In this document: piece after piece, positions 6,831 to 14,576 of the stretch
Numbering within the stretch: the first letter of the stretch is position 1
How the letters are laid out: each line of letters opens with the position of its first letter
Assembly: GCA_002404605.1 (NCBI GenBank)
Contig: DHKA01000008.1
Location: 26,448-52,849 of the forward strand
DNA from: Clostridiales bacterium UBA4706
GTDB taxonomy: Bacteria > Bacillota > Clostridia > Oscillospirales > Oscillospiraceae
Reading direction: 5' to 3'
Length of the DNA: 26,402 nt
Notes under the pieces: model-generated
The model's database searches: none
Told to the model about the DNA's origin: nothing
The model's input: the letters and a program-made list of their open reading frames with translations, nothing else
Translations under genes and position numbers: made by a program

Positions 6831-8108
6831 ATGAATCTGACCCCGGAACAACAGGCAATTCTGAACGGTGAAAAGGGCGAAGTGCTTGCCAAGGTGATGA
6901 AAACGCTTGTCATGTACGGCGATGCGTTCGGCGCGGAAAAGCTCGTGCCGGTCACGAGCAAATACGGCCACACCGTCATCAGCTTCGGCATCAATACGAT
7001 GAAGCCGGTGTACGACCTGTACGACCAGCTTCTTGCCTCCGGCGCGGAATTCCAGCAGAAGTTCACCGCGGACCCACTGCCGCTCGATCCGAACGTCCCC
7101 TCAAATCTTTTGCAGGATCTTGTGTTCAAGCAGTTCATGTATAAGCTCCAGCCTCGCTACGAAGAGCAGCTCCGCCGCATGGGTATGAAGGACGAAAAGG
7201 ACTTCACCTGCGCCTGCTATTTTGACGAGGTCGGCAACATTCCCGAAAAGGGCGAAGTCCTCTCCTGGGCGGAGTCCTCCGCCGTCGTTTACGCCAACAG
7301 CGTGCTCGGCGCGCGCTGCAACCGCAACTCCGGCATCATCGACGTTATGGGTTCGATGATCGGCTATGTGCCGTACTTCGGCCTGCTGACGGACGAGGGC
7401 CGCAAGGCCACCTGGGTCGTTGAGGTCAAAACGACGAAGAAGCCCGAAGCGCAGCTTCTCGGCAGCGCCATCGGCATGAAGGTCATGGAGGATGTGCCAT
7501 ACATCCGCGGTCTTGATGCGTGGCTCGGCACGGAACTCAACAAGGACAACAAGGCGTATCTCAAGGACTTCGGCGCGGCGACCGCCTCGAACGGCGCGGT
7601 CGGTCTCTACCATATCGAGCATCTGACCCCCGAAGCCGTGGAGCAGGGCGACGCGCTCATAGCCCCCGGCGCGCAGGTCTACGTGGTGGACGACGCCGAG
7701 CTCGAGCGTGTGAAGGCGTCCTACCCGGTCATCTGGAAAAACCCGAACGCGAAGCCGAAGCTTGCCTTCATCGGCTGCCCGCATCTCACGATAGATCAGC
7801 TCGTCGACTGGACGAAGAAGATCGAGGAAGGTCTCAAGGCGTCGGGCCGCGACAAGCTCGCCGTGCCCACGGTGCTCACCACCGCGCCGCCGGTGCTCGA
7901 AGAGTTCAACAAGGGACCCTATGCCTACCGGCTCAAGAAAACGGGCGCGATCTTGAGTTATATCTGCCCGCTGATGTACATGAACAACCCGCTCTCCAAG
8001 TCCATGCCGGTCATCACCTGCTCGAACAAGCTGCGCACCTATACCTCGGCGAAATTCTATTCCGAGGACGAGATCGTCGGCATCATCACCGGAAAGGAGA
8101 CCAAATAA
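6831..8108 (+). CDS. Aconitase X catalytic (large) subunit, DUF521 family
   Basis: This 425-residue protein is recognised by CYFDEVGNIPEKGE followed by WAESSAVVYANSVLGARCNR (about 146-165), a later GCPHLTIDQL, and CPLMYMNNPL near the end. Aconitase X enzymes are Fe-S dehydratases. Characterised bacterial members convert cis-3-hydroxy-L-proline to 1-pyrroline-2-carboxylate, and archaeal members dehydrate mevalonate 5-phosphate. The conserved cysteines needed for the cluster appear to be present (C163 and those in GCPH and ICPL). The true substrate here is unknown. The start ATG 6831 follows AAGGAG by 9 bases. The swivel subunit begins one base after its stop, the usual split arrangement of this heterodimer. 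Confidence 0.88.
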   Translation: MNLTPEQQAILNGEKGEVLAKVMKTLVMYGDAFGAEKLVPVTSKYGHTVISFGINTMKPVYDLYDQLLASGAEFQQKFTADPLPLDPNVPSNLLQDLVFKQFMYKLQPRYEEQLRRMGMKDEKDFTCACYFDEVGNIPEKGEVLSWAESSAVVYANSVLGARCNRNSGIIDVMGSMIGYVPYFGLLTDEGRKATWVVEVKTTKKPEAQLLGSAIGMKVMEDVPYIRGLDAWLGTELNKDNKAYLKDFGAATASNGAVGLYHIEHLTPEAVEQGDALIAPGAQVYVVDDAELERVKASYPVIWKNPNAKPKLAFIGCPHLTIDQLVDWTKKIEEGLKASGRDKLAVPTVLTTAPPVLEEFNKGPYAYRLKKTGAILSYICPLMYMNNPLSKSMPVITCSNKLRTYTSAKFYSEDEIVGIITGKETK

Positions 8109-8109
8109 C

Positions 8110-8553
8110 ATGGCGAAAACGTTCAAGGGCCGCGTTGTCGTTCCCGGCACCGTCACGGCCAAAGCTCTCGTTTCCCACGGCGGCTTCAATACGCTCGCAA
8201 GCTACCAGTCCGCGCTCATGTTCGGCGATAAGGACGTAAAGTGCGGCGATCAGAACAACCCCGATATCTATAAAAAGCCCATGATCGGCGTGGCGCTGTG
8301 CCTGCCGCAGACCATCGGCTCCACGACCGGCGGCATGGTGTTTTTCACAGCCGGCGCACAGGGAAAGCTGCCTGCGTGCATGTGCTTCTCCAAGCCCATC
8401 GACTCGCTCGCCGCTGCCGGCGCCATCCTCTCCGATGTGTGGACGGAGACGCATATGCCCGTCGTCGATTCTCTCGGCGATGAGTTCCTCGAATACGTCA
8501 AGACCGGCATGAGCGTAACGCTTGCCGAGGACGGGACGGTGACGGTCGAATGA
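8110..8553 (+). CDS. Aconitase X swivel (small) subunit, DUF126 family
   Basis: This 147-residue protein has an N-terminal GRVVVPGTVTAKALVS and the central LPQTIGSTTGGMVF, hallmarks of the small swivel domain that closes over the active site of the large subunit; the serine in GSTTGG is typical of the substrate-binding loop. It should form a cytoplasmic heterodimer with the preceding gene's product. One base separates the two genes, and its TGA overlaps the ATG of the next gene (ATGA), so all three are translationally coupled. Length is normal for stand-alone small subunits. Confidence 0.88.
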   Translation: MAKTFKGRVVVPGTVTAKALVSHGGFNTLASYQSALMFGDKDVKCGDQNNPDIYKKPMIGVALCLPQTIGSTTGGMVFFTAGAQGKLPACMCFSKPIDSLAAAGAILSDVWTETHMPVVDSLGDEFLEYVKTGMSVTLAEDGTVTVE

Positions 8554-9563
8554 AATGCGCGATCTACGGCGCCGGTTCTCTCGGAACGGTGCTCGGCGCT
8601 TACATGACGAAGGGCGGCATCCCCGTTGAGCTCGTCAACCGCAACCGCGCCCACGTGGACGCGCTGCGCGAAAAGGGCGCGCACATCACCGGCACGGTGG
8701 ACTTCTCCACGCCGGTGACAGCCATCACCCCGGAGGAGATGACCGCGCCCTACGACGTCATTTTCCTTATGACGAAGCAGCTCCACAACAAGGAAGTGGT
8801 GACCTTTTTAAAGCCTCTGCTCGCGCCCGACGGCGTGATCGTCACGTTCCAGAACGGCATCCCCGAACCGGGCATCGCCGAGATCGTCGGCGAGAGCCAC
8901 ACGATCGGCTGCGTGGTGGAGTGGGGCGCAACGATGGACGCGCCCGGCGAGTGCGTCCTCACGAGCGACCCGGACAGTCTCTCGTTCCACATGGGCGGCA
9001 TGCCGGGCGTTTCGGACGCAAAACTCGCGGAGGTGCGCTCCCTGCTCGAGAAAATGTGCCCGGTGGCGATGGAGGATAACCTCCTCGGCGCGCGCTGGTC
9101 GAAGCTCCTCATCAACGCGACGTTCTCCGGTATCGGAACCGTCGTGGGCGGCGTGTTCGGCGATGTGAGCGAGAAGAAGGACGCCCGGCGCGTCGCGGTG
9201 CGCTGCATGAAGGAGTGTATCGACGTCGGCCACGCCGCGGGCGCGACGTTTGCTCCCGTGCAGGGCAAGGATCTTACGAAGCTGTTTTATTATAAAAACG
9301 GCTTCAAGCGTGCTATTGCGGAGCTCCTTGTGCCCATCGCAATGAAAAAGCACCGCGCCATTGAGCCGTCCATGCTGCAGGATCTCAAAAAGGGCAAGCC
9401 CTGCGAGATCGACGCGATCAACGGCGTCGTGTGCGAGTGGGGCCGCAAGTGCGGCGTGCCCACACCCATCAACGACCGCATCGTTGAGATCGTGAAGAAG
9501 GAGCAGACCGGGGAACTCCCTCTCGAGGAAAAGAACATCCGCTTCTTTGACGATCTGCTGTAA
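8550..9563 (+). CDS. Ketopantoate reductase-family (PanE/ApbA-like) oxidoreductase
   Basis: The 337-residue protein opens with a Rossmann nucleotide-binding motif, YGAGSLGTVLGAYM (6-19), has TFQNGIPEP near residue 100, the catalytic-lysine region RWSKLLINATFSG, and a C-terminal SMLQDLKKGKPCEIDAING, the 2-dehydropantoate 2-reductase signature. The family reduces 2-oxo acids with NAD(P)H. A role in coenzyme A synthesis is possible, but no panB or panC adjoins it, and its 4-base overlap with the aconitase X small subunit argues for a job in that pathway, such as reducing or oxidising the dehydratase's product or substrate. It is somewhat longer than typical PanE (about 300). Family certain, substrate unknown. 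Confidence 0.85.
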   Translation: MKCAIYGAGSLGTVLGAYMTKGGIPVELVNRNRAHVDALREKGAHITGTVDFSTPVTAITPEEMTAPYDVIFLMTKQLHNKEVVTFLKPLLAPDGVIVTFQNGIPEPGIAEIVGESHTIGCVVEWGATMDAPGECVLTSDPDSLSFHMGGMPGVSDAKLAEVRSLLEKMCPVAMEDNLLGARWSKLLINATFSGIGTVVGGVFGDVSEKKDARRVAVRCMKECIDVGHAAGATFAPVQGKDLTKLFYYKNGFKRAIAELLVPIAMKKHRAIEPSMLQDLKKGKPCEIDAINGVVCEWGRKCGVPTPINDRIVEIVKKEQTGELPLEEKNIRFFDDLL

Positions 9564-9576
9564 ACCGAATAAGCAA

Positions 9577-9605
9577 ATGCCCCTCGGCCTTCCGCCGAGG
9601 GGCAT
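9577..9605. terminator. Convergent terminator between aconitase X operon and minus-strand gene
   Basis: A perfect 12-bp stem (9577-9588 with 9594-9605) surrounds a CTTCC loop. T-runs on either side are weak. Its place between two convergent genes suggests bidirectional use. Confidence 0.65.
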
Positions 9606-9633
9606 CTGCATGTTGTTTATATATGTGGCGCCG

Positions 9634-10239
9634 TCATTTCTTGGCAAAAAAATCCTCGCAAAAGCGATTCCATTTCACTTCATACTCTGCATGAGAGACG
9701 GGCGTCATATCTTTTGGAGCGAAGATCCCGCGCCGGTTAGCTTCCTTCACGAACGCATAGATATAGTCGCTTGAGGTCTCGATCACGCCGCGGACATGAT
9801 CCCAGCCCTGCATTACAGCATAATAAAGCCTTGTGTGTCCGTCCAGGGAAATGTATCTCCCGTTATAGGGGAGCAATTGCAGGATAATATCCTCCGACCT
9901 GTGAATGAAGGTGCGAATCGCTGCGATTTTTTCTTCATCAACAAAAAACTGCGACGGCTGGATATCGTCCAGAGAGACCGTCAGACGCTCCATCTGCGGG
10001 AATGCCAACAGAATGCTTTTATGTGAATCGTAAAACGTTGTGATGTGCGGCGCGTAGAAGCGGAATTCCTCAATCGCCTTTTGGTATGCCTGTGGGTTCT
10101 CGCCGCGGACGATCGCTTCAAAATCGGAAACAATCTCAACCTCGTAGTGTTTGCCGTCTATGAGAAAGCATCCGTGCTGATAAAGAACGTTTTTGGCAAA
10201 TCGGGCGTCGGCATAGGAGTTTATCCGTTGAATTTCCAT
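9634..10239 (-). CDS. Unknown protein with a ParB-like DGHTR motif, lower GC than neighbours
   Basis: This 201-residue soluble protein has no clear signal peptide or membrane segment. Around residues 135-150 it has YNGRYISLDGHTRLYYAV, reminiscent of the DGHxR nucleotide-binding motif of ParB/sulfiredoxin-fold proteins, followed by a conserved-looking SHAEYEVKWNRFC near the C-terminus. I do not recognise a characterised family, and the ParB link is only a motif resemblance. ATG 10239 is chosen because AAGGGTAGG lies just upstream; an in-frame TTG at 10260 would overlap the ClC stop codon. Two 60-base samples (9661-9720 and 9901-9960) are each 45% G+C by hand count, clearly below the neighbours, so it may have been acquired horizontally. 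It is probably cotranscribed with the ClC gene, 17 bases upstream. Confidence 0.65.
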   Translation of the reverse strand: MEIQRINSYADARFAKNVLYQHGCFLIDGKHYEVEIVSDFEAIVRGENPQAYQKAIEEFRFYAPHITTFYDSHKSILLAFPQMERLTVSLDDIQPSQFFVDEEKIAAIRTFIHRSEDIILQLLPYNGRYISLDGHTRLYYAVMQGWDHVRGVIETSSDYIYAFVKEANRRGIFAPKDMTPVSHAEYEVKWNRFCEDFFAKK

Positions 10240-10256
10240 TTTTGTCCTACCCTTAC

Positions 10257-11543
10257 TCAATCGGTATAGCGGTTGATGAACTCGGCACGGATCTTGGAAT
10301 AGACGATCTTCTGCTCTTTGTATAAGCCAAAGTTTGCCGAGAGCATGAAGCTGATGGCGGCGGCAATGGCATAGTACTGGATGTTTGCCCCGCCGAACAT
10401 CTCCACGCCAAGGAAAATGGCGCTGATCGGGCAGTTGAGTGAGCCGCAGAACATGCCGAGCAGTCCCACCGCCGCACCGAGTCCCGGCGCGAGACCGAAT
10501 AGATCACCGAGCACGCACCCGGCAGTCGTGCCGATGAACATGGCCGGGACGATCTCGCCGCCTTTGTAGCCGGTCGTCATCGTGAGCACGGTGAAGAGCA
10601 TCTTGAGTGCGAACGCCTCCGGGCGGGCATGTCCCTGTATGGCGGCGGCGATCACATCCATGCCCGCGCCGTTATAATCCCGCGTGCCGAGCAGCACGGA
10701 GAGCAGCACGACGGCGCTGCCGCCGAGAAACACACGCAGATAGCTGTTCGGGACGGCTTTGCCAAGCGCTTTCCCACCCTGCCGCAGCGCGATGCAGTAG
10801 ATGATGCTGAGTACCGCGCAAGCCGCGGCAATGGCAACGACCGTTCCGGCGCTCGCCCACGTAAACGGCACGGCCGCACCGAGCGGGAACGTCTCCGCCG
10901 CCGCGCCGAGCGCGCTGGCAAGATATGCCGCCGTGAGCGACGCCGTGAGGCACGGCAGAATGGCGGAAAAGTGGAGGATGCCGACGCTTGCGACCTCCAT
11001 GGCAAACACCGCCGCCGTGAGCGGCGAGCCGAAGAGCGCGGAGAACACGCTGCTCATGCCGCACATGACGATGAGATGTATGTCCTTTTCATCGAGCTTG
11101 AGCGCCCTGCCCAGCTTATAGCCGAGCACGCCGCCGAGCTGCAGCGCCGCGCCCTCGCGTCCGGCGGAGCCGCCGAACAGGTGCGTGATCGTCGTTCCGA
11201 CGAAAATGAGCGGCGCGGTCGAGCCGGGGATGGAGGTCGGCGCATGGATGGCGAGCAGCACGCCGTTCGTGTCCGTCGGGTGCATGCCGCGCAGCCGGTA
11301 GAGCCATACGATCAGAAGACCGCCGGCCGGCAGAAAGTACAAAAGCCACGGGTATGTGCCGCGAAGCTGTGTCGCCTCACGGATGGCGTAGCAGAACGCC
11401 GTGCCGGTAAGCCCGCCGAGCGCGCCGATCACAAGGCCCGCGGCGGCCCACAAAACGAACGTGCGCATGTACCGGAGCGTCAGCTTTGCGTGGCGGCGGA
11501 GAAGGCTCTTTCCGCCCTCCGCCGTGTTCTTTTCGGAGTCCAT
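10257..11543 (-). CDS. ClC-family anion channel/transporter
   Basis: The 428-residue protein has many hydrophobic helices and the family motifs in order: GGSAGREGAALQLGG (124-138, with gating glutamate E130), GSPLTAAVFAMEV (172-183), and near the C-terminus YKGGEIVPAMFIG followed by GMFCGSLNCPISA. ClC proteins move Cl- or other anions, as channels or in exchange for H+. The KGGE-x-x-P form of the late motif and the GREGA form recall the fluoride/H+ antiporter branch, but I see a threonine-containing IPGSTAPL where that branch has a methionine, so the ion is open. No CBS domains are present. The ribosome binding site before ATG 11543 (GAGAGAG) is weak. The gene lies after the terminator of the PHP operon. 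Confidence 0.88.
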   Translation of the reverse strand: MDSEKNTAEGGKSLLRRHAKLTLRYMRTFVLWAAAGLVIGALGGLTGTAFCYAIREATQLRGTYPWLLYFLPAGGLLIVWLYRLRGMHPTDTNGVLLAIHAPTSIPGSTAPLIFVGTTITHLFGGSAGREGAALQLGGVLGYKLGRALKLDEKDIHLIVMCGMSSVFSALFGSPLTAAVFAMEVASVGILHFSAILPCLTASLTAAYLASALGAAAETFPLGAAVPFTWASAGTVVAIAAACAVLSIIYCIALRQGGKALGKAVPNSYLRVFLGGSAVVLLSVLLGTRDYNGAGMDVIAAAIQGHARPEAFALKMLFTVLTMTTGYKGGEIVPAMFIGTTAGCVLGDLFGLAPGLGAAVGLLGMFCGSLNCPISAIFLGVEMFGGANIQYYAIAAAISFMLSANFGLYKEQKIVYSKIRAEFINRYTD

Positions 11544-11579
11544 CGTATTCTCTCTCTTTCTCTTTGGATAAACGGCACA

Positions 11580-11606
11580 GCGCGGCAGGTTTCCGGCCTG
11601 CCGCGC
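11580..11606 (-). terminator. Hairpin between PHP gene and ClC gene
   Basis: A perfect 10-bp G+C-rich stem (11580-11589 with 11597-11606) with a 7-base loop lies 11 bases beyond the PHP stop. The T-run is poor, so termination may be partial and the ClC gene may be reached by read-through. Confidence 0.6.
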
Positions 11607-11617
11607 GTTTCGATTCC

Positions 11618-12304
11618 TTATTCGCTCCGGAGATATTTTTTCAATCCGTCAAAATCGGCACTCTCGAGCGGGAGCGGATACCCGCCCTTGATGTCCCAGA
11701 GCCGGTGCGCGTCCGAGCAGCGCAGACGGTGGATATTCTCCGGAATGCCCGCGGGCTCTTTGTCGTAGTAGAGCTCCACGGCGTCCATATCCAGATCCTC
11801 CGGCCAGCAGCCGAGAATGGAATAGAGCGAATTGGACGGCTTATCCACATGCGCGGGCCAAATCAAGCCCGAATACTGCCGCACGGCACGGCTCAGCTCG
11901 TTGACGGAAATGCGCCGCGCCATGAAAAGCAGCTCGCGTTCCTCCGTCCGGCTGCCGCGCGAGCCGATCACGGTCTGGCGTCCGAACACGTTCGGACGGT
12001 TGACAATGCCGGGGCGCAGCGTGTCGAGCCAGCGGGAGAATGCCGCGGCCTTGCCGAGATCGGGCAGAAGGCAGACGCAGTGGATCTCCTCGGAGGTCGT
12101 GACCTCAATGCCGGGGATAAAGCCGATACCGGCCTTTTCCGCTTCGGCAGCCACGGCGGGACAGTTGCGCGCGGAATTGTGATCCGTGATGGCGATCAGC
12201 TCCAGCCCCGCTTCCTTGGCGGCCTTTACGATCGCCGCCGGCGTCATGGTGTCGTCCGCACACGGGGAGAGACAGGAGTGAATGTGAAGGTCTGTAAGGA
12301 TCAT
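11618..12304 (-). CDS. PHP-domain metal-dependent phosphoesterase
   Basis: This 228-residue protein opens with TDLHIHSCLSPCADD (H7 and H9), then ITDHN (D41, H42), PGIEVTT (E67), EIHCV (H75) and a C-terminal CSDAHRL. These are the metal ligands of the PHP (polymerase and histidinol phosphatase) fold, a cytoplasmic phosphoesterase with two or three metal ions. The substrate is unknown. It lies 68 bases after the hydrogenase-like sensor. PHP genes recur beside DRTGG, GHKL and sensory hydrogenase genes in clostridial hydrogenase clusters, so a role in that signalling module, for example clearing a small-molecule signal, is plausible but inferred. The ribosome binding site (GGTGG) is weak. The gap to the sensor gene holds no clear promoter. 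Confidence 0.85.
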   Translation of the reverse strand: MILTDLHIHSCLSPCADDTMTPAAIVKAAKEAGLELIAITDHNSARNCPAVAAEAEKAGIGFIPGIEVTTSEEIHCVCLLPDLGKAAAFSRWLDTLRPGIVNRPNVFGRQTVIGSRGSRTEERELLFMARRISVNELSRAVRQYSGLIWPAHVDKPSNSLYSILGCWPEDLDMDAVELYYDKEPAGIPENIHRLRCSDAHRLWDIKGGYPLPLESADFDGLKKYLRSE

Positions 12305-12372
12305 ATCGTTACCACCAGAAGGCGGCGGAAATCCGCTCGCCGTAATATACTTGGGAAAATGCTTGGGATGCT

Positions 12373-13608
12373 TTATTTATCTTTATCAGAGAATACGCAC
12401 ATGCCCGCCTCGGCTCGGCCGGCGACGATGTCCTCGGCGAACGCCCGGCAGGAGGGGGATCCGCACGCGCCGCAGTCTATGCCGGGCAGCACCTCGGTGA
12501 TGCGGCGGATCTGCTCCATCTTCTCCATGGCGACGGACACGTCTTTGTCCAGCCGGAGAGCAGAGCTTGCCGTGGGGGTCTTTTCCCAGCGCATGTCCTC
12601 ACGGGGACAGTCGTTGGGAGGCAGGGGAGGGGCGAACCCCATCATCATCTGCTGAAGGCGGGCCTTTGCAATGAACGGGTTTTCCACCGCCAGCGCGCCG
12701 CCGACACAGCCGGGATAACAGGCATTGAGTTCGATGAGATCGACATTGGCGAGCTTGCCGTCCTCCAGCGCTTCCAGAATGCCGATGATATTTTCAATGC
12801 CGGAGGCGGCGAGATGGTTCGGCTCGCCCGCGGCGGACGACTGCCCGCCGGAGATCGCCCAGCTGACGCCCGCGGCGCCCGCCTGGGCAAAGCGCTCATG
12901 GTCATCGATGTCGCCCATCACGGCGGTGAGACGGGGCGCAACCTCGGCAATGGACACAACGCCGGTGATCGCCGGGTGCGCCGTGCCGAGCGCGGCCTTG
13001 GCACCCGCGCATTTGGCGGGGCAGGGGGAAATGTATACGCAGCCGATATCCTCTTCCGAAAGCCCCGTTTCCTTCACGGCAAGCCGCTTGCTCCAGCGCG
13101 CCGCGACTTCCATCGGAGAGCGGTAGTTGAGCAGATGCGGCAGCAGCGACGGGAACCGGATGCGCACGATGCGCAGGATGACCGGGCAGTCGGTCGTGAT
13201 GATCGGGTGGGGGATGTTGCCGTAATTGAGTTCGTAGTGCGTCACAGCGGACATGACCTCCGCGGCGGCGGCGACCTCAAATACGCTGTCAAACCCGATG
13301 CGCAGCAGCCCCTCCAGAATGGGGGCGCGGGTGCGCACGCCGGGAAACTGCCCATAGAGCGCCTGCGCGGGGAGAGCGATCGTGTATTTGTATTTGCCGA
13401 GCGCTTCCGCGAGCGTGTCCACGCGCGCTTTCATCGCGTGGTGCGGACAGACGCGGATGCACTCGCCGCAGTCTACGCACCGCTCGCGCAGAATGGTCGC
13501 CTTGCCGTCCCGGATGCGGATCGCCTCCGTGGGGCAGCGCTGCATGCACTTGGTGCAGCCGACGCACTTTTCGTTTTCGAGATATATCGAAGCGTAGCCG
13601 ATGCTCAC
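12373..13608 (-). CDS. Sensory-type [FeFe] hydrogenase-like protein with C-terminal Fe-S domain
   Basis: The 411-residue protein starts with two ferredoxin-type clusters (C15/18/21/25 and C44/47/50/54), followed by a hydrogenase large-subunit C-terminal domain and a terminal Fe-S domain, DCGACGSPSC plus C404 (PF04060-like). The H-cluster ligands are kept as TTDCP (C141), SPCPAK (C196) and NACYPGC (C297, C301), but the adjacent proton-relay cysteine of catalytic enzymes is an aspartate (D140). It lacks the [2Fe-2S] domain. This matches the hydrogenase-like putative sensors (HydDB groups C/D), thought to sense H2 or redox state, not to make H2 in bulk. It starts at GTG 13608 after AAAGGAGT, overlapping the ATPase stop (GTGA). 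No PAS domain is seen. Confidence 0.88.
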   Translation of the reverse strand: MSIGYASIYLENEKCVGCTKCMQRCPTEAIRIRDGKATILRERCVDCGECIRVCPHHAMKARVDTLAEALGKYKYTIALPAQALYGQFPGVRTRAPILEGLLRIGFDSVFEVAAAAEVMSAVTHYELNYGNIPHPIITTDCPVILRIVRIRFPSLLPHLLNYRSPMEVAARWSKRLAVKETGLSEEDIGCVYISPCPAKCAGAKAALGTAHPAITGVVSIAEVAPRLTAVMGDIDDHERFAQAGAAGVSWAISGGQSSAAGEPNHLAASGIENIIGILEALEDGKLANVDLIELNACYPGCVGGALAVENPFIAKARLQQMMMGFAPPLPPNDCPREDMRWEKTPTASSALRLDKDVSVAMEKMEQIRRITEVLPGIDCGACGSPSCRAFAEDIVAGRAEAGMCVFSDKDK

Positions 13609-14039
13609 GATGACTCCTTTCCGGCATACACCGTGATCGAAAGGGTCGTACCCTTTCCGACCTCGGTCTGTATGTCAAAATCATCGCTGTATTTTTTTAT
13701 GTTGGGCAGACCCATACCGGCGCCGAAGCCGAGCGCCCGGATGTTCTGGGGCGCCGTGGACCAGCCCGCACGCATGGCGAGCTCCACATTGGGGATGCCC
13801 GGGCCGTGGTCGGTGAAAACGACCTTGACGGCGTCCGGCGTGATCGTTGCGGTCACATGACCGCCGCCGGCGTGGATGACCATGTTGATCTCCGCTTCGT
13901 ACGTCGTGATGGCGACGCGGCGGATCATGGCAGGAACAAAACCAAGCTCCTTCAGCATGGATTTGATGTGCCCGGAGGCTTCTCCGGCGCGGGCAAAATC
14001 GTCGCCGGGGACATCATACTCTCGGACGAGCGGGCTCAT
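13605..14039 (-). CDS. GHKL-type ATP-binding protein (anti-sigma factor/histidine-kinase-like ATPase)
   Basis: The 144-residue protein is a single ATP-binding domain: an N-box YEAEIN (47-52), a G1 box TDHGPGIPN (76-84) and a G2 box GFGAGMGL (104-111). There is no sensor or phosphoacceptor-histidine region. This is the size and form of the RsbW/SpoIIAB class of serine kinases/anti-sigma factors, or a detached histidine-kinase catalytic domain. Its ATG overlaps the DRTGG gene's stop (ATGA) and its own stop overlaps the hydrogenase-like sensor's GTG, so the three are likely made in fixed ratio and act together. No sigma factor or STAS antagonist is in the window, so its target is unknown. Confidence 0.85.
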   Translation of the reverse strand: MSPLVREYDVPGDDFARAGEASGHIKSMLKELGFVPAMIRRVAITTYEAEINMVIHAGGGHVTATITPDAVKVVFTDHGPGIPNVELAMRAGWSTAPQNIRALGFGAGMGLPNIKKYSDDFDIQTEVGKGTTLSITVYAGKESS

Positions 14040-14380
14040 TTTGCCCCCGTCACCCCATGCTGATGCAGAATGCCGCAGGCATCATACATCTCCAGGGGAG
14101 AGGTAAGTACGCAAACGCCGCATTTTTCCGCCAGCTCCAGGATCGAGGCCTCCGGCTCCTTGCCGCGCAGAAAAACGACGCATGCCGTATCGAGCATTTC
14201 CGCGGTGCGGATGACCTGGGGATTGAGAAGGCCGGTGAGCAGAACGTCCGGCTGTGAGCCGAGCGCGAGCACATCGCTGAGCATATCGCCGGCGTAGGCG
14301 GAGGCAATGTCCGCGTCCGCATGGGCCGCGGCGGTGCGCGCCTCGCCGGAAAGAAGGGCTGTCATTTCGTTGATTTTCAT
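14036..14380 (-). CDS. DRTGG-domain protein
   Basis: The 114-residue protein is essentially one DRTGG domain (PF07085): SDVLALGSQPDVLLTGLLNP (35-54), QVIRTAEMLDTACVVFLRGK, then EMYDACGILHQHGV near the end. The domain is found in phosphotransacetylase and CBS proteins and is presumed to bind a small ligand; the function is not established. It is the first gene of a coupled operon with an ATPase, a hydrogenase-like sensor and a PHP phosphoesterase, a gene set seen in clostridial hydrogenase regions. It may bind a nucleotide or other metabolite that feeds into the ATPase. ATG 14380 is preceded by GGAG. The promoter is about 40 bases upstream. Confidence 0.85.
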   Translation of the reverse strand: MKINEMTALLSGEARTAAAHADADIASAYAGDMLSDVLALGSQPDVLLTGLLNPQVIRTAEMLDTACVVFLRGKEPEASILELAEKCGVCVLTSPLEMYDACGILHQHGVTGAK

Positions 14381-14424
14381 GTTTCTTGATCTCCATCTGA
14401 TCGGAAGTATCCGAATCTCTCATT

Positions 14425-14453
14425 ATATTAACAAATATCCGCCATAATTACAA
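14425..14453 (-). promoter_or_regulatory. Promoter of the DRTGG/sensor operon
   Basis: On the minus strand TTGTAA (14453-14448), a 17-base spacer, TAATAT (14430-14425). An overlapping TATAAT (14427-14422) is an alternative -10. Start of transcription would be about 40 bases before the DRTGG ATG. Confidence 0.6.
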
Positions 14454-14547
14454 GGGAATTCTCTGCGGACGTATGCCATAAAGCGGAGGAAATACTCTCC
14501 TGTTTTTCCGACAAATGAACAAAATATGAAAAAACAAAAAATTGTAC

Positions 14548-14576
14548 TGGATTTAATTCTTTGAATGTGCTATATT
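14548..14576 (+). promoter_or_regulatory. Promoter of the rnf operon
   Basis: An extended -10, TGCTATATT (14568-14576), has a weak -35, TGGATT (14548-14553), at 17-base spacing. The transcript would carry a leader of roughly 245 bases before rnfC. Confidence 0.55.

Noticed and set aside
10629..11768. A 379-codon plus-strand frame opposite the ClC gene
   Set aside because: It is a shadow of ClC: arginine/alanine-rich, without motifs, and it runs past the ClC start into the PHP gene.
14422..14436. TTGTTAA on the minus strand as a second Rex site near the DRTGG promoter
   Set aside because: Only one half-site is present. The opposite half does not match, and the bases are explained by the -10 region.
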